Shown here: positions 1 through 9,530 of the stretch, in pieces
How the letters are laid out: each line of letters opens with the position of its first letter
How positions within the stretch are numbered: position 1 is the first letter of the stretch
Source of the DNA: an uncultured Bacteroidota bacterium
GTDB lineage: Bacteria; Bacteroidota; Bacteroidia; Chitinophagales; LD1
NCBI GenBank assembly: GCA_937894725.1
Contig: CALAYL010000094.1
Location: 8,274 to 72,273 of the forward strand
DNA length: 64,000 bases
Direction: 5' to 3'
The notes under the pieces: model-generated
Seen by the model: only the letters and a program-made list of their open reading frames with translations
Database searches by the model: none
Told to the model about the DNA's origin: nothing
Program-made: the position numbers and the translations under genes

Positions 1-332
1 TGAAAAAAGTAGCTGACATCATGAAGCAATACCCTAATGTATTGGTAAGAATAGCAGCACACACGGATAGTTTAGGTACAGAAGAGTATAATCAAAAACT
101 ATCTGAACGTAGAGGAAGTGCAGCAGCCAACTACTTTATCAATGAAATTAAAATAGACAAGTCTAGATTTGAAGTGAAAGCTTATGGCGCATTGCAGCCT
201 ATAGCTGCACCAAATACAAAAGATGGAGACAAAGATAACCCTGAGGGAAGAGCGTTGAACAGACGCACAGAATTTATCATCATCGATGATAAGTTACCAG
301 TGCCACCAGCTGCTCCCGAAAAGAAAAAATAA
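1..332 (+). CDS. OmpA-family peptidoglycan-binding domain protein (3' end only)
   Basis: The reading frame is open from the left edge (first full codon at base 3), so this is the C-terminal part of a longer gene. The visible residues form an OmpA C-terminal domain: an AHTDS segment, the NQKLSERRG helix that follows it, and a closing GRALNRRTEF motif. These elements bind the diaminopimelate of peptidoglycan in the family, so the protein probably anchors the outer membrane to the cell wall. The tail is proline/alanine/lysine-rich after the domain. What lies upstream (beta-barrel, TPR or WD-like domains are all common in Bacteroidota) cannot be seen. A strong terminator follows directly. Confidence 0.9.
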   Translation, partial: KKVADIMKQYPNVLVRIAAHTDSLGTEEYNQKLSERRGSAAANYFINEIKIDKSRFEVKAYGALQPIAAPNTKDGDKDNPEGRALNRRTEFIIIDDKLPVPPAAPEKKK

Positions 333-340
333 TTAGTTTT

Positions 341-371
341 AAAAACCGCAGACTGCCTCTGCGGTTTTTTT
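341..371 (+). terminator. Intrinsic terminator after the OmpA-family gene
   Basis: A 12-bp perfect stem (arms 341-352 and 358-369) with a five-base loop CTGCC is followed by a T run. It lies 8 bases after the stop codon of the OmpA-family gene. Confidence 0.9.
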
Positions 372-393
372 ATCTTTATCGAAAGAAGCAACA

Positions 394-903
394 ATGAAAA
401 TTCTAAAAATAGTATTCACTGCGTTATGGCTTACGACCATAGCCGCATGTAGTAGTAATAAATGCAAGGATGTAAGCTGTGGGTTTAATCAAGTATGCTT
501 GCAAGGCAACTGTGTGTGTGTAGATGGCTATGAAGGGCCAAACTGCGATGTGGCCAGTGCTCCAAAATATCAAGGGAGCTGGATAGCCTACGAAGTATGT
601 AGCAGTGGTAGCAGCAATGGTGCTTATTCTCCTTTTATACAATCGAGCCTCAATAACCGACCGGGCGAGTTGGTGATAAGTGGTTTTTTAAACCAATTTT
701 CTATCATAGCCTACATACGTGGCGATGTAGATAAAACGGGTAATTTTATTGAGATACCAGAGCAGCAGCTAGGTGGAGGTGGCTCCATATATGGACAAGG
801 GCTTTATCAGTCCAATACATCTCCCGCCCGTATCACCCTTAATCTTGAGTATTCTTTAAACTTTGAAAACAAAGCTTGTACTCATACCTTTACTAAGCAG
901 TAG
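394..903 (+). CDS. Lipoprotein with an EGF-like domain
   Basis: 169 residues. A hydrophobic leader ends in a lipobox (TIAAC) with the lipidated Cys at residue 19, so the protein is probably anchored in the outer membrane. Cysteines at 24, 29, 35, 40, 42 and 51, with the CVCVDGYEGPNC pattern, match an EGF-like module. The remaining roughly 115 residues, with two more cysteines, match no family I recognise. Secreted lipoproteins with a short EGF-like module occur in Bacteroidota; ligand unknown. It stands alone between a terminator and the helicase gene. Confidence 0.75.
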   Translation: MKILKIVFTALWLTTIAACSSNKCKDVSCGFNQVCLQGNCVCVDGYEGPNCDVASAPKYQGSWIAYEVCSSGSSNGAYSPFIQSSLNNRPGELVISGFLNQFSIIAYIRGDVDKTGNFIEIPEQQLGGGGSIYGQGLYQSNTSPARITLNLEYSLNFENKACTHTFTKQ

Positions 904-969
904 TTAAAATTATAGATTGTTTAAAAATCAGTTTTTTGATTTAAGGCTTTGCCTTATCTTCACCACCCC

Positions 970-3249
970 ATGACTAACAACTACCTAGACGAACTCAACG
1001 ATATACAACGACAAGCGGTACTCCAGACAGATGGCCCTGTAATGATTGTAGCAGGCCCAGGGTCGGGCAAGACCCGCGTGCTTACTTATCGCATAGCCCA
1101 TTTACTCCAAAAAGGAGTAAACCCCTTTTCGATTTTGGCACTTACCTTTACTAACAAAGCTTCGGAGGCTATGCGAAATCGTATAGAATCGATCTGTGGC
1201 ACCAATGCACGCTCTCTTTTCATGGGTACGTTTCACTCCATTTTTGCAAGAATATTGCGTGTCGATGCTCAGGTACTGGGCTATCCATCCAATTTTACAA
1301 TATACGATACTGAAGATTCTAAATCGGTAATCAAATCCATTATCAAGGAGCTCAACCTAGACGATAAAATATATAAGCCATCTACGGTGCAATGGCGTAT
1401 TTCAGCTTGCAAAAATGCGCTTGTTTTTCCCGAAACCTATGCTACTTCACCCGAGATTATGGCAGAGGATCGTGAAGCCCGAAGGCCTAAAACAGCCGAT
1501 ATTTATAAACTTTATTTTGAAAAATGTTTCCGTTCTGGAGCTATGGATTTTGATGATTTATTGCTCAAAACGTATGAGCTTATCAAAAAGCATCCCGATA
1601 TTTTGCACAAATATCAGCATAAGTTTAAGTATGTGCTCATAGATGAGTTTCAAGATACGAATCAGCTACAATATGCCATTATCCGCAGCATAGCCGATGT
1701 GTATCAGAATGTAACAGTGGTGGGCGATGATGCGCAGAGTATTTATGCTTTTAGAGGAGCTACTATCGACAATATTCTCAACTTTGAAAAAGATTTTCCA
1801 GAGTTGAAAGTTTATAAACTCGAGCAAAACTATCGTTCGACTCAGACTATCGTGAAAGCTGCCAACGAACTTATTCACAAAAACAAAAATCAACTCAAAA
1901 AAGAAATTTGGACATCCAATACCAAAGGAGATTTGATAAAAGTGGTGAAGTTGGCATCGGATAATGAAGAAGGACGCTGGGTAGCCGATAATATTTTGGA
2001 AATGAAACTCAGAGAGCATTTCAAGCATAATGATTTTGCGATTTTATACCGCACCAATGCACAGTCTAGAGCATTTGAGGAGTCACTTCGCAGACATAAT
2101 ATTCCATATAAGATTTATGGTGGGATGTCGTTTTATCAACGCAAAGAAATCAAGGATTTACTCGCTTATTGCAAGCTAGCGATAAACCACTATGACGAGG
2201 AAGCACTGAAGCGAGTCATCAATTATCCCACTCGTGGTATAGGACAAACGACTATAGACAAAATCGCCATTTATGCCGCCAATGATGGTAAGCGAATATG
2301 GGATGTGGTCGATAACATCATTGCCTATGATTTTCCGAGTAGAGCTAAGCAGCTCTTGTATGAGTTTTCGATTATGATAAAATCATTTGCAGCACTAACT
2401 ACACAAAAAAATGCGTTTGAACTGGCTACCCACATCGGACAATCCACAAAGCTCATAGCGGAACTTTATAATGATAAAACGGTAGAAGGAGTGGCGCGCT
2501 ATGAAAACATGCAAAGTTTGCTCAATGGTATCAAAGAGTTTGTCGAAGATGACCAAATAGTCGAAGATGATGTGCTCACAGAAGATAGGGGATTGGGCGT
2601 GTATCTACAAAATATTAGTTTGCTCACAGGCGATGAAAAGCAAAATGAAAATACAGATGCTGTGAAATTAATGACCACGCATGCTGCCAAGGGATTGGAG
2701 TTTCCGGTAGTCTATGCTGTGGGCATGGAAGAGGGCTTGTTTCCATCATCGCAGTCGCTCTACTCGCTCGAAGATTTGGAGGAAGAGCGAAGGCTATTTT
2801 ATGTCGCCATTACCCGTGCAGAAACTAAGCTTACACTTACGTATGCTACCTCACGTTATAAGTTTGGTACGATACAATATGCTGATGCCTCTCGATTTAT
2901 AAAAGAACTTCCTGATGCTATTTTGGATCAGCAGGGCGTGCTAGGTGCACAATCCACAGTAGAAACAAGCGGCACGCTGGTGGGTAGTTTTGGACGTACT
3001 TTGTCAAAGATGCCACTACCTAAACCATTGGCAACAAAGCCAAATACAGCAGGTGCAAAGGCTTTCATACCAGACGATGTAGCCAATTTGCAAAATGGCA
3101 CAGAAGTGTTGCATGAAAAGTTTGGTGAAGGTAAAGTTATCTTTATGGAAGGCAATGCGATAGACCGAATTGCAACTATTTTCTTCCCAAACTTTGGAGA
3201 AAAGAAAATAATGCTCAAATTTGCAAAGTTGAAGATTATAAAAGCCTAA
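970..3249 (+). CDS. UvrD/PcrA-type ATP-dependent 3'-5' DNA helicase
   Basis: A superfamily 1A helicase acting in nucleotide excision and mismatch repair and in clearing DNA of bound protein. From the ATG at 970 it has 759 residues, near the usual PcrA length. Visible motifs in order: Walker A GPGSGKT at residues 29-35, Walker B LIDEFQDTN, motif III GDDAQSIYAFRGA, motif IV LEQNYRS, motif V TTHAAKGLEF and motif VI RRLFYVAITRAE. The C-terminal 45 residues (HEKFGEGKV onward) resemble the Tudor-like RNA-polymerase-binding tail of PcrA. A TTG lies in frame at 949, but the ATG gives the conserved N-terminus (LNDIQRQAV). Confidence 0.95.
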   Translation: MTNNYLDELNDIQRQAVLQTDGPVMIVAGPGSGKTRVLTYRIAHLLQKGVNPFSILALTFTNKASEAMRNRIESICGTNARSLFMGTFHSIFARILRVDAQVLGYPSNFTIYDTEDSKSVIKSIIKELNLDDKIYKPSTVQWRISACKNALVFPETYATSPEIMAEDREARRPKTADIYKLYFEKCFRSGAMDFDDLLLKTYELIKKHPDILHKYQHKFKYVLIDEFQDTNQLQYAIIRSIADVYQNVTVVGDDAQSIYAFRGATIDNILNFEKDFPELKVYKLEQNYRSTQTIVKAANELIHKNKNQLKKEIWTSNTKGDLIKVVKLASDNEEGRWVADNILEMKLREHFKHNDFAILYRTNAQSRAFEESLRRHNIPYKIYGGMSFYQRKEIKDLLAYCKLAINHYDEEALKRVINYPTRGIGQTTIDKIAIYAANDGKRIWDVVDNIIAYDFPSRAKQLLYEFSIMIKSFAALTTQKNAFELATHIGQSTKLIAELYNDKTVEGVARYENMQSLLNGIKEFVEDDQIVEDDVLTEDRGLGVYLQNISLLTGDEKQNENTDAVKLMTTHAAKGLEFPVVYAVGMEEGLFPSSQSLYSLEDLEEERRLFYVAITRAETKLTLTYATSRYKFGTIQYADASRFIKELPDAILDQQGVLGAQSTVETSGTLVGSFGRTLSKMPLPKPLATKPNTAGAKAFIPDDVANLQNGTEVLHEKFGEGKVIFMEGNAIDRIATIFFPNFGEKKIMLKFAKLKIIKA

Positions 3250-3373
3250 TCACAAACACCCCTCGGCATCCATCCCTCCCTTTGCTTCGAGTGGTACATT
3301 GGCAATAAACTTCACTATTATTTTTTACTCACTTTATGTAGAGTAGTCTTTTTATTTTATTGAAAAAAACAGA

Positions 3374-4024
3374 ATGAATTATAACACCGAACGAGAGCGG
3401 ATGATGCTCCGCGAATATGGCCGCCATGTGCAGCGAATTGTAGTCAAATGCAAAAATACCGCAGATAGAGAGCTGCGCAATCAGATGGCGAAAGACATTA
3501 TAGAATTGATGATACAACTCAATCCACAAATCAAGAGTATCGAAGATTATCGAATGAAACTTTGGGATCATCTCTTTTTTATAGCCGAATTTGATCTTGA
3601 TGTAGAGTCGCCTTATCCGATACCTACCCGAGCAGAGGTAGAAAAAAAGCCTGAGCCACTGCCTTATCCGCAAGGAAAAATAAAGCATAAACACTATGGT
3701 AAAAATATAGAGGCTTTAGTCAACAAGGCCATTGTAGAAAAAGATCTTGAAAAGAGACAAGCGTTTGCCCAAAATATAGGCAATTGTATGAAACTCGTCT
3801 ATCAAAACTGGACACGCGAAAACAACAATGATGATAACATCAAAAACGACTTACGGATCTTGTCGAATGGCATGTTACAACTAGGTTCTGAAGATAATAT
3901 TAGTGAATTGACGAAAGGGAACAAGTATCGTAGTGGTGACGCTTTGCCTCGAAACAATGGTTACAAAACAAATAATAACAATAAGTATAAAAAGAAATAC
4001 AACAACAAAAACAGGAATAAATAG
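3374..4024 (+). CDS. DUF4290 family protein
   Basis: 216 residues, cytoplasmic, no signal peptide. The N-terminus (NYNTERERMMLREYGRHVQ) matches my memory of the Bacteroidota-specific DUF4290 family, whose function is not known. The last 25 residues are low-complexity Asn/Lys, perhaps a nucleic-acid-contacting or disordered tail. It is followed after 14 bases by the GT-C-like membrane protein, so the two may be co-transcribed. Family assignment is from recognition of the N-terminal motif; the function is unknown. Confidence 0.75.
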   Translation: MNYNTERERMMLREYGRHVQRIVVKCKNTADRELRNQMAKDIIELMIQLNPQIKSIEDYRMKLWDHLFFIAEFDLDVESPYPIPTRAEVEKKPEPLPYPQGKIKHKHYGKNIEALVNKAIVEKDLEKRQAFAQNIGNCMKLVYQNWTRENNNDDNIKNDLRILSNGMLQLGSEDNISELTKGNKYRSGDALPRNNGYKTNNNNKYKKKYNNKNRNK

Positions 4025-4038
4025 TTATATCTTCGATT

Positions 4039-5574
4039 ATGATTTTTTTGAAAAAAACCTTCCCTTTCTTACTACTAGCATTCATGCTATCTGTAGTGTT
4101 GCGATTGCCGCAGCTCGGAAGGCCACTTTCAAAACATCACGAATTTTGCACCGCTGTGAGCCTCCGAATTTTGCAAAATTGGTGGGATGAAGGTATCGAA
4201 AAATTTAACTATTTACCAGCTACCAATTTTGCCAAAGATGCTGATAAGTTTATTAATAATTTTGGCAATGCTACAGGTAGTGTAGTTGATGCAGCAGGCA
4301 ATTATTACTACATTTCGCATCCCCCTTTGGCCTACTATGTACCCTATGCTTTTTTCAAAATTATTGATGTAAGACCCGATGTGATACCACTGCAACTGTT
4401 TAATATGCTCTTGCACTTTTTGAGTGCTGTTTTTGTTTATTTCATTGTTTGTTTGTTGAGTTTCAATAGAGCCAGAAGTCATCTGCACGTGCCTTCTTTT
4501 GTAGCCTTTTTATTTTATTTATTTGCACCTGCTACCTTATGGTTTCAGGGCAATGTATATATGAGCGACATGGCGGTACAGCTACCTTTTGTGATAGGAG
4601 TGTATGTAGTGTTGAAGATGATAATACGTCAAAAATTTTATGTACCAAAGTATATTTTCTTTTATTCCTTGGTGCTGTTTTCAATGATTTATACCTCTTG
4701 GTTAGGCGTGTTTTTTGCGATAGCTGTTATTGTGTATTCGCTGTTACATACTAGAGCTAGCAAGGGTTTCAGTATGCTAATATTACTCACTATCGGAGTT
4801 TTATTTTTGACACTTCGTTTGATAATTTATCAGTACTCCTCAATAGCGGGTCTATCCGCTTTGCTAACAGAGTCGATAGACAGGTACTTGGTGCGAGGTA
4901 GTTTAGGCAATTTGCAAGATGGCTTTTTTGGTTTCGTTGGTTCATACCTTTTTTTTCTAAAAAATCTGATTTACAATTATCTACTCAATTACTTTTTCTT
5001 TTATCTTATCATCGCTGGGTTTATTGGGTTTGTTTTTTCTCGTCATAAACTAAAAATCACATTTTCAGAAAATGGTTATCGTTTTATGTGGTTGTCTGTA
5101 TTGCCTATTGGGCTATTGCATTTGCTGTTTTTAAACTATTCTGAACATGACTTTACGGTCTTATATGCATCTTTGTTTTTTAGTGTCTTGTGCGGTATTT
5201 TTTACGATAAAATCAAAAAATCTGCTGCAGTTTCGAATCAGCGACTCAATCTTGTTTTTGGAATATCCTTGTTGCTCTTGATTATACATTTCACTATTTC
5301 AAATATGCCAGGTCCTAAAAATTATAAGGGAGAGCGATATGACACGGATAAACTAAAAGGGGAATATATAGCGCAACAAGCAAAGGTAGATGAAGTTGTT
5401 TTTATGTTAGAAAAGCCAGAGCCGCAGTTGCTATTTTATGCACAACGAAATATTAAAGTGATAAATGATGCTAATCAAGCTATGACTTTCTTACAACAGC
5501 GAAAAATAGCAAGTGGGCGCATATTTAGCTTAAATAACGGATCAATTTCAAGCCAATATATCTTAAATGAATAG
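4039..5574 (+). CDS. Multi-spanning membrane protein, probable GT-C type glycosyltransferase
   Basis: 511 residues with about ten hydrophobic segments. The first extracytoplasmic loop begins LRLPQLGRPLSKHHEF, placing acidic and His residues just after the first membrane span, as in GT-C (GT39/ArnT/PMT-like) enzymes that use polyprenyl-phosphate sugars. A conserved-looking HPPLAYY motif follows near residue 95, also typical of this superfamily. The acceptor is unknown. The C-terminal roughly 90 residues form a soluble domain. A general GT-C assignment is an inference from topology and these two motifs; a non-enzymatic membrane protein remains possible. Confidence 0.6.
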   Translation: MIFLKKTFPFLLLAFMLSVVLRLPQLGRPLSKHHEFCTAVSLRILQNWWDEGIEKFNYLPATNFAKDADKFINNFGNATGSVVDAAGNYYYISHPPLAYYVPYAFFKIIDVRPDVIPLQLFNMLLHFLSAVFVYFIVCLLSFNRARSHLHVPSFVAFLFYLFAPATLWFQGNVYMSDMAVQLPFVIGVYVVLKMIIRQKFYVPKYIFFYSLVLFSMIYTSWLGVFFAIAVIVYSLLHTRASKGFSMLILLTIGVLFLTLRLIIYQYSSIAGLSALLTESIDRYLVRGSLGNLQDGFFGFVGSYLFFLKNLIYNYLLNYFFFYLIIAGFIGFVFSRHKLKITFSENGYRFMWLSVLPIGLLHLLFLNYSEHDFTVLYASLFFSVLCGIFYDKIKKSAAVSNQRLNLVFGISLLLLIIHFTISNMPGPKNYKGERYDTDKLKGEYIAQQAKVDEVVFMLEKPEPQLLFYAQRNIKVINDANQAMTFLQQRKIASGRIFSLNNGSISSQYILNE

Positions 5575-5641
5575 ATGCGTATTTTCCTGTTTTGTATCAA
5601 ATTTGTATCTTTAATTTCAAATTAAAAATCACCCCAATACT

Positions 5642-6595
5642 ATGTCACTAAACACCATACCTGTAGTTGACTTACAGCAATTTATAAATGGCGATAACGA
5701 AGCCAAACAAACATTCGTAGAAGAGCTGGGGCGCGCCTTTGAAGAAACGGGCTTTGTGTCTGTAAAAAATCATGGTGTGCCGCAAGAGGTAATTGATCAG
5801 TTTTACCAACTTGTAGAGCAATTTTTTAGTTTGCCCAATGAAGTAAAACGCAGCTACGAAAAGGTTGAATATGCAGGACAGCGTGGCTATACTTCGTTTG
5901 GACGAGAACATGCCAAAGGCAGCGATGCACCAGACCTCAAGGAGTTTTGGCAGATAGGTCAAAAAGTGGAGGGAGAAAATCTTTCTAAAACAGACTATCC
6001 CGACAACATCGAAGTAGCTGAAATGCCAGAGTTTCATCAACTGGGGTTTAAACTTTATAAATCATTTGAGAATTCAGGTCGTGAATTGCTGCGAGCAATT
6101 GGCATTCACTTGGGTATAGGCGAAAATTATTTTGATCAGCATATTCATAATGGCAATTCGATATTGAGAGCGATACATTATCCGCCTATCGTCACTGAAC
6201 CGAAAAGTGCTATCCGTGCAGAAGCGCATGAAGACATCAACTTAATTACCCTTTTGGTAGGTGCATCAGCAGAGGGATTGCAACTTTTAAGTAAGCAAAA
6301 TGAATGGCTCGACATCACTGCACCTGAGGGCTGTATCGTAGTAAATGTGGGCGATATGCTTCAGCGCTTGACAAATAATAAGCTTCGCTCTACTACACAC
6401 CGTGTAGTAAACCCTGCTCGTGAAAAGTGGCATACACATCGATATTCAATACCATTTTTCTTACACCCTCGTTCAGAAATGCGATTAGACTGTTTGTCAT
6501 CGTGTGTGTCTGATAGTAGCCCCAAAGCTTATGATGACTCAAGTGCAGGCGAATATTTAGATGAACGATTGAGAGAAATAGGATTAAAGAAATAG
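5642..6595 (+). CDS. Isopenicillin N synthase family Fe(II)/2-oxoglutarate-dependent oxygenase
   Basis: 317 residues. The N-terminal DIOX_N-like region (residues 5-110, including GFVSVKNHGV) and a C-terminal jelly-roll are both present. The iron ligands are visible as H196-x-D198 (AHEDINLITLL) and H253 (STTHRVVNP). The 2-oxoglutarate-binding R267-x-S269 is in HRYSIPFF. The family oxidises diverse small molecules; no neighbour indicates the substrate here. It is followed by an M3 peptidase in the same direction after 32 bases. Confidence 0.9.
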   Translation: MSLNTIPVVDLQQFINGDNEAKQTFVEELGRAFEETGFVSVKNHGVPQEVIDQFYQLVEQFFSLPNEVKRSYEKVEYAGQRGYTSFGREHAKGSDAPDLKEFWQIGQKVEGENLSKTDYPDNIEVAEMPEFHQLGFKLYKSFENSGRELLRAIGIHLGIGENYFDQHIHNGNSILRAIHYPPIVTEPKSAIRAEAHEDINLITLLVGASAEGLQLLSKQNEWLDITAPEGCIVVNVGDMLQRLTNNKLRSTTHRVVNPAREKWHTHRYSIPFFLHPRSEMRLDCLSSCVSDSSPKAYDDSSAGEYLDERLREIGLKK

Positions 6596-6627
6596 GATTA
6601 AATTATATAAAAACACAGATAAAATAG

Positions 6628-8325
6628 ATGAAAAAATTTCCAGAGTTAGAGTACAAAAGACCCGATTTAGAAATTGTAAAAAAACGTTTCGAATCACTGA
6701 TAAAAAAGTTTGATGAAGCTAAAAACTTTACAACCCAAGAAGATGCAATCAAAGAGATAAATGCTTTGAGGGAAGATTTCTCTACAGCTGCTAGCTTAGC
6801 ATCTGTGCGCAATACCATCGATATTTCAAATCAATATTATGATATCGAAAATTCATTTTTTGATCAAAATGGGCCATTATTTAGCGAATTAAATATTCAG
6901 TTTTATCGCGCTTTAAGTCAGTCCCCATTTCAAGCAGATTTACGACAGAAATTTGGTAATCAATTATTTGATTTGGCTGAAGCCAGTGTGCGTTCATTCG
7001 ATGCGAAAATCACTGCTGATGTGCAAAATGAAAATAAGTTTTCTACAGAATACTCAAAGCGAGTAGCAGGTGCTGAAATAGAATTTGATGGTAAAACACT
7101 CAATCTCGCAGGACTTGAGCCTTATGCTCAATCAACGGATAGGGCTACTCGAAAAGCAGCACTCGACACGAACTATGCTTGGTGGGAAAAGAATGCCGAG
7201 TTTTTTGATAAAAACTATGATGAGCTCGTAAAAACGAGAACGGCCATGGCTAAAAAAATGGGCTATGAATCGTTTGTAGAAATGGGCTATGACCGAATGA
7301 ATAGAACGGACTATACTGCTGCAGATGTGGCTAAGTTTCGTCAGCAAGTAGTTGATTTCGTAGTGCCTCTTTCTGTAAAATTGAGAGAGCGTCAAGCGAA
7401 GCGATTGGGAGTAGATAAGTTGGCATATTACGATTTCGGTCTAAATTTCTTGTCAGGCAATCCAACACCAAAAGGTGATCCAGATTGGATTTTAGCAAAT
7501 GGAAAGAAAATGTATGCCGAACTTTCGCCCGAAACAAAAGAGTTTTTTGATTTTATGACTCAATACGAATTGTTAGATTTAGTCAATAAGAAAAATAAAC
7601 AAGCGGGGGGGTATTGTACGCACTTTTCTAAATACAAAGCGCCCTTTATTTTTTCTAATTTCAATGGCACTTCACATGATATAGATGTGCTTACACATGA
7701 GGCTGGACACGCATTTCAGTGCTATCAAAGTAGAAATCAACCCATCGAAGAATATCTATGGCCTACATACGAAGCTTGCGAAATTCACTCGATGAGTATG
7801 GAGTTTTTTGCTTGGCCTTGGATGGAAACATTCTTTAAAGAAGATACAGATAAATACAAATTCCAACATTTGTCTTCGGCTATATTGTTTTTGCCATATG
7901 GCTGCGCGGTAGATGAGTTTCAGCATATCATATATGCAAATCCTTCAATGACTCCTGCTGAGCGAAATGCAACTTGGCTTCAAATGGAGAAAAAATATCG
8001 TCCATGGTTAGATTATGAAGATAATGCATACCTTAATAGTGGTGGGCTTTGGAAGCGTCAGGCTCATATTTTCCGATCGCCATTTTATTATATCGACTAT
8101 TGTTTAGCACAGATTTGCGCATTGCAATTTTGGAGTCGTTCACAAAAAGACTTTAAAGATGCATGGGGCGATTATTTGACACTCTGCAAAGCAGGTGGTA
8201 GCAAACCTTTCATTGAGTTGGTGAAATTAGCTGGATTGAATAATCCATTTGCAGAAACTACCGTAAAGCCAGTTATCTCAGAGATAAAAGATTGGCTCGA
8301 TGGAGTAGATGACGCTAAGTTTTAA
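6628..8325 (+). CDS. M3 family oligoendopeptidase (PepF-like)
   Basis: 565 residues, a typical length for the PepF/M3B group. The zinc motif H357-E358-A-G-H361 lies in VLTHEAGHAFQ. The third ligand is probably E385 in EACEIHSMSMEFF. No signal peptide is seen, so it should act in the cytoplasm, trimming short peptides. A strong terminator follows 14 bases after the stop. Confidence 0.93.
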   Translation: MKKFPELEYKRPDLEIVKKRFESLIKKFDEAKNFTTQEDAIKEINALREDFSTAASLASVRNTIDISNQYYDIENSFFDQNGPLFSELNIQFYRALSQSPFQADLRQKFGNQLFDLAEASVRSFDAKITADVQNENKFSTEYSKRVAGAEIEFDGKTLNLAGLEPYAQSTDRATRKAALDTNYAWWEKNAEFFDKNYDELVKTRTAMAKKMGYESFVEMGYDRMNRTDYTAADVAKFRQQVVDFVVPLSVKLRERQAKRLGVDKLAYYDFGLNFLSGNPTPKGDPDWILANGKKMYAELSPETKEFFDFMTQYELLDLVNKKNKQAGGYCTHFSKYKAPFIFSNFNGTSHDIDVLTHEAGHAFQCYQSRNQPIEEYLWPTYEACEIHSMSMEFFAWPWMETFFKEDTDKYKFQHLSSAILFLPYGCAVDEFQHIIYANPSMTPAERNATWLQMEKKYRPWLDYEDNAYLNSGGLWKRQAHIFRSPFYYIDYCLAQICALQFWSRSQKDFKDAWGDYLTLCKAGGSKPFIELVKLAGLNNPFAETTVKPVISEIKDWLDGVDDAKF

Positions 8326-8339
8326 TTTTTTTTCGATTT

Positions 8340-8372
8340 AGAATGGCGGCAATTTTGTCGCCATTCTTTTTT
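8340..8372 (+). terminator. Intrinsic terminator after the M3 peptidase
   Basis: Arms AGAATGGCGGCAA (8340-8352) and TTGTCGCCATTCT (8355-8367) pair with one G-T wobble and are followed by TTTTT. The inner pairs must open to leave a usable loop. Confidence 0.85.
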
Positions 8373-8453
8373 CTACAGCAAAGCGCAATAGTATTTAGCT
8401 GTTTTTAAAATAGCTTCTGTTTACTTTCTTCATTATTTGTTTTACTTTCCATA

Positions 8454-9527
8454 ATGGAAAACCAAAATCCAATTAGTAGGTTTTTTTCTTTTAAGCGATT
8501 GTTGCTGCCTATTTTAATTACAGCAGTTACGACCTATTATTTGTTTCACTTATTGATTAATCAAGATTTTGATTTGCTTGCTGACGTAACATGGAACTCC
8601 TCACTCATGATCTTGCTCCTCTTCGCATTTCTTTCGGTTCTCGTGCGTGATATAGCCTATATCTATCGGATTTGGGAGTTGAGCGATCGTAAGCTTTCTA
8701 TCTGGCGTTGTGTACAGGTTATCATACTATGGGAGTTTGGTTCAGCTATCACTCCTGCATCGGTAGGCGGTATTTCTTTAGCGTTTTTTATTTTACATAA
8801 AGAAGGTATCAAGCCCGGCAAAGCTACGTCTATTCTAATGTTCTGTACCTATCTAGACAATGTGGCTTTTATTATTGTGTTTTCGTTGCTTTTTGGTCTA
8901 TTGGGGGGCAGTATGTTTGATTTGTCAGCAATATGCTTTGGAGCAGTAAATAACGGCACTACATCGGCTTTTAGGGCAGTAGGTGGATACGTATGGATTG
9001 GTTTTTTGGTAGTTGCATTTTTTGGGACTTTGTTAGGGTTCGCTATCTTTATACGGCCTAATTACGCAGCTGCTTTTTTGCGGTATTTAGGCAAACTTCG
9101 TTTGCTTTCAAAATGGGATACAGAGATTAATCACATTGCGGATGATCTCCATCAAACTTCGTTAAATTTTAAAGACAGGGGTTTTGGTTTCTTATTCAAA
9201 GTGCTAGTGGCGACTATAATTTCCTGGGGAGCACGCTATGCGCTTGCCAATATTTTAATCACGGCATTTGCAGCATACGACCTCGATCAGCTAGCCATTT
9301 TTGCAAGGCAGTATGTGCATCGTGTCATCGTGATGATACCGAGTACACCAGGGGGTAGTGGCATAGCTGAGTTGTCATTTATGGCGCTCAATTGTGAGTT
9401 TATCAAAGAGGGGTTATCCCCTTTAGTAGCTTTGATATGGCGAGGTTTTAATTTTTATTTTTATATACTGCTAGGTGTTTTTATATTGCCAAATTGGATA
9501 AATAAAGTAGCTAACAATCAATCCTAA
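8454..9527 (+). CDS. Lysylphosphatidylglycerol-synthase-TM / flippase-like (UPF0104) membrane protein
   Basis: 357 residues with about eight membrane spans. The segment FGSAITPASVGGISLAFFIL and a later MIPSTPGGSGIAELSF are the paired glycine/proline-rich motifs of the LPG_synthase_TM (AglD/MprF membrane domain) family. Members translocate or modify lipid-linked substrates. There is no aminoacyl-transferase domain, so this is the membrane part alone. The HisB-type phosphatase follows after 3 bases, suggesting co-transcription. Confidence 0.85.
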   Translation: MENQNPISRFFSFKRLLLPILITAVTTYYLFHLLINQDFDLLADVTWNSSLMILLLFAFLSVLVRDIAYIYRIWELSDRKLSIWRCVQVIILWEFGSAITPASVGGISLAFFILHKEGIKPGKATSILMFCTYLDNVAFIIVFSLLFGLLGGSMFDLSAICFGAVNNGTTSAFRAVGGYVWIGFLVVAFFGTLLGFAIFIRPNYAAAFLRYLGKLRLLSKWDTEINHIADDLHQTSLNFKDRGFGFLFKVLVATIISWGARYALANILITAFAAYDLDQLAIFARQYVHRVIVMIPSTPGGSGIAELSFMALNCEFIKEGLSPLVALIWRGFNFYFYILLGVFILPNWINKVANNQS

Positions 9528-9530
9528 TTT

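Noticed and set aside
5606..5613. Promoter upstream of the 2OG oxygenase
   Set aside because: TATCTTTA is close to the -7 element, but the nearest TTG is only 11 bases away; spacing does not fit.
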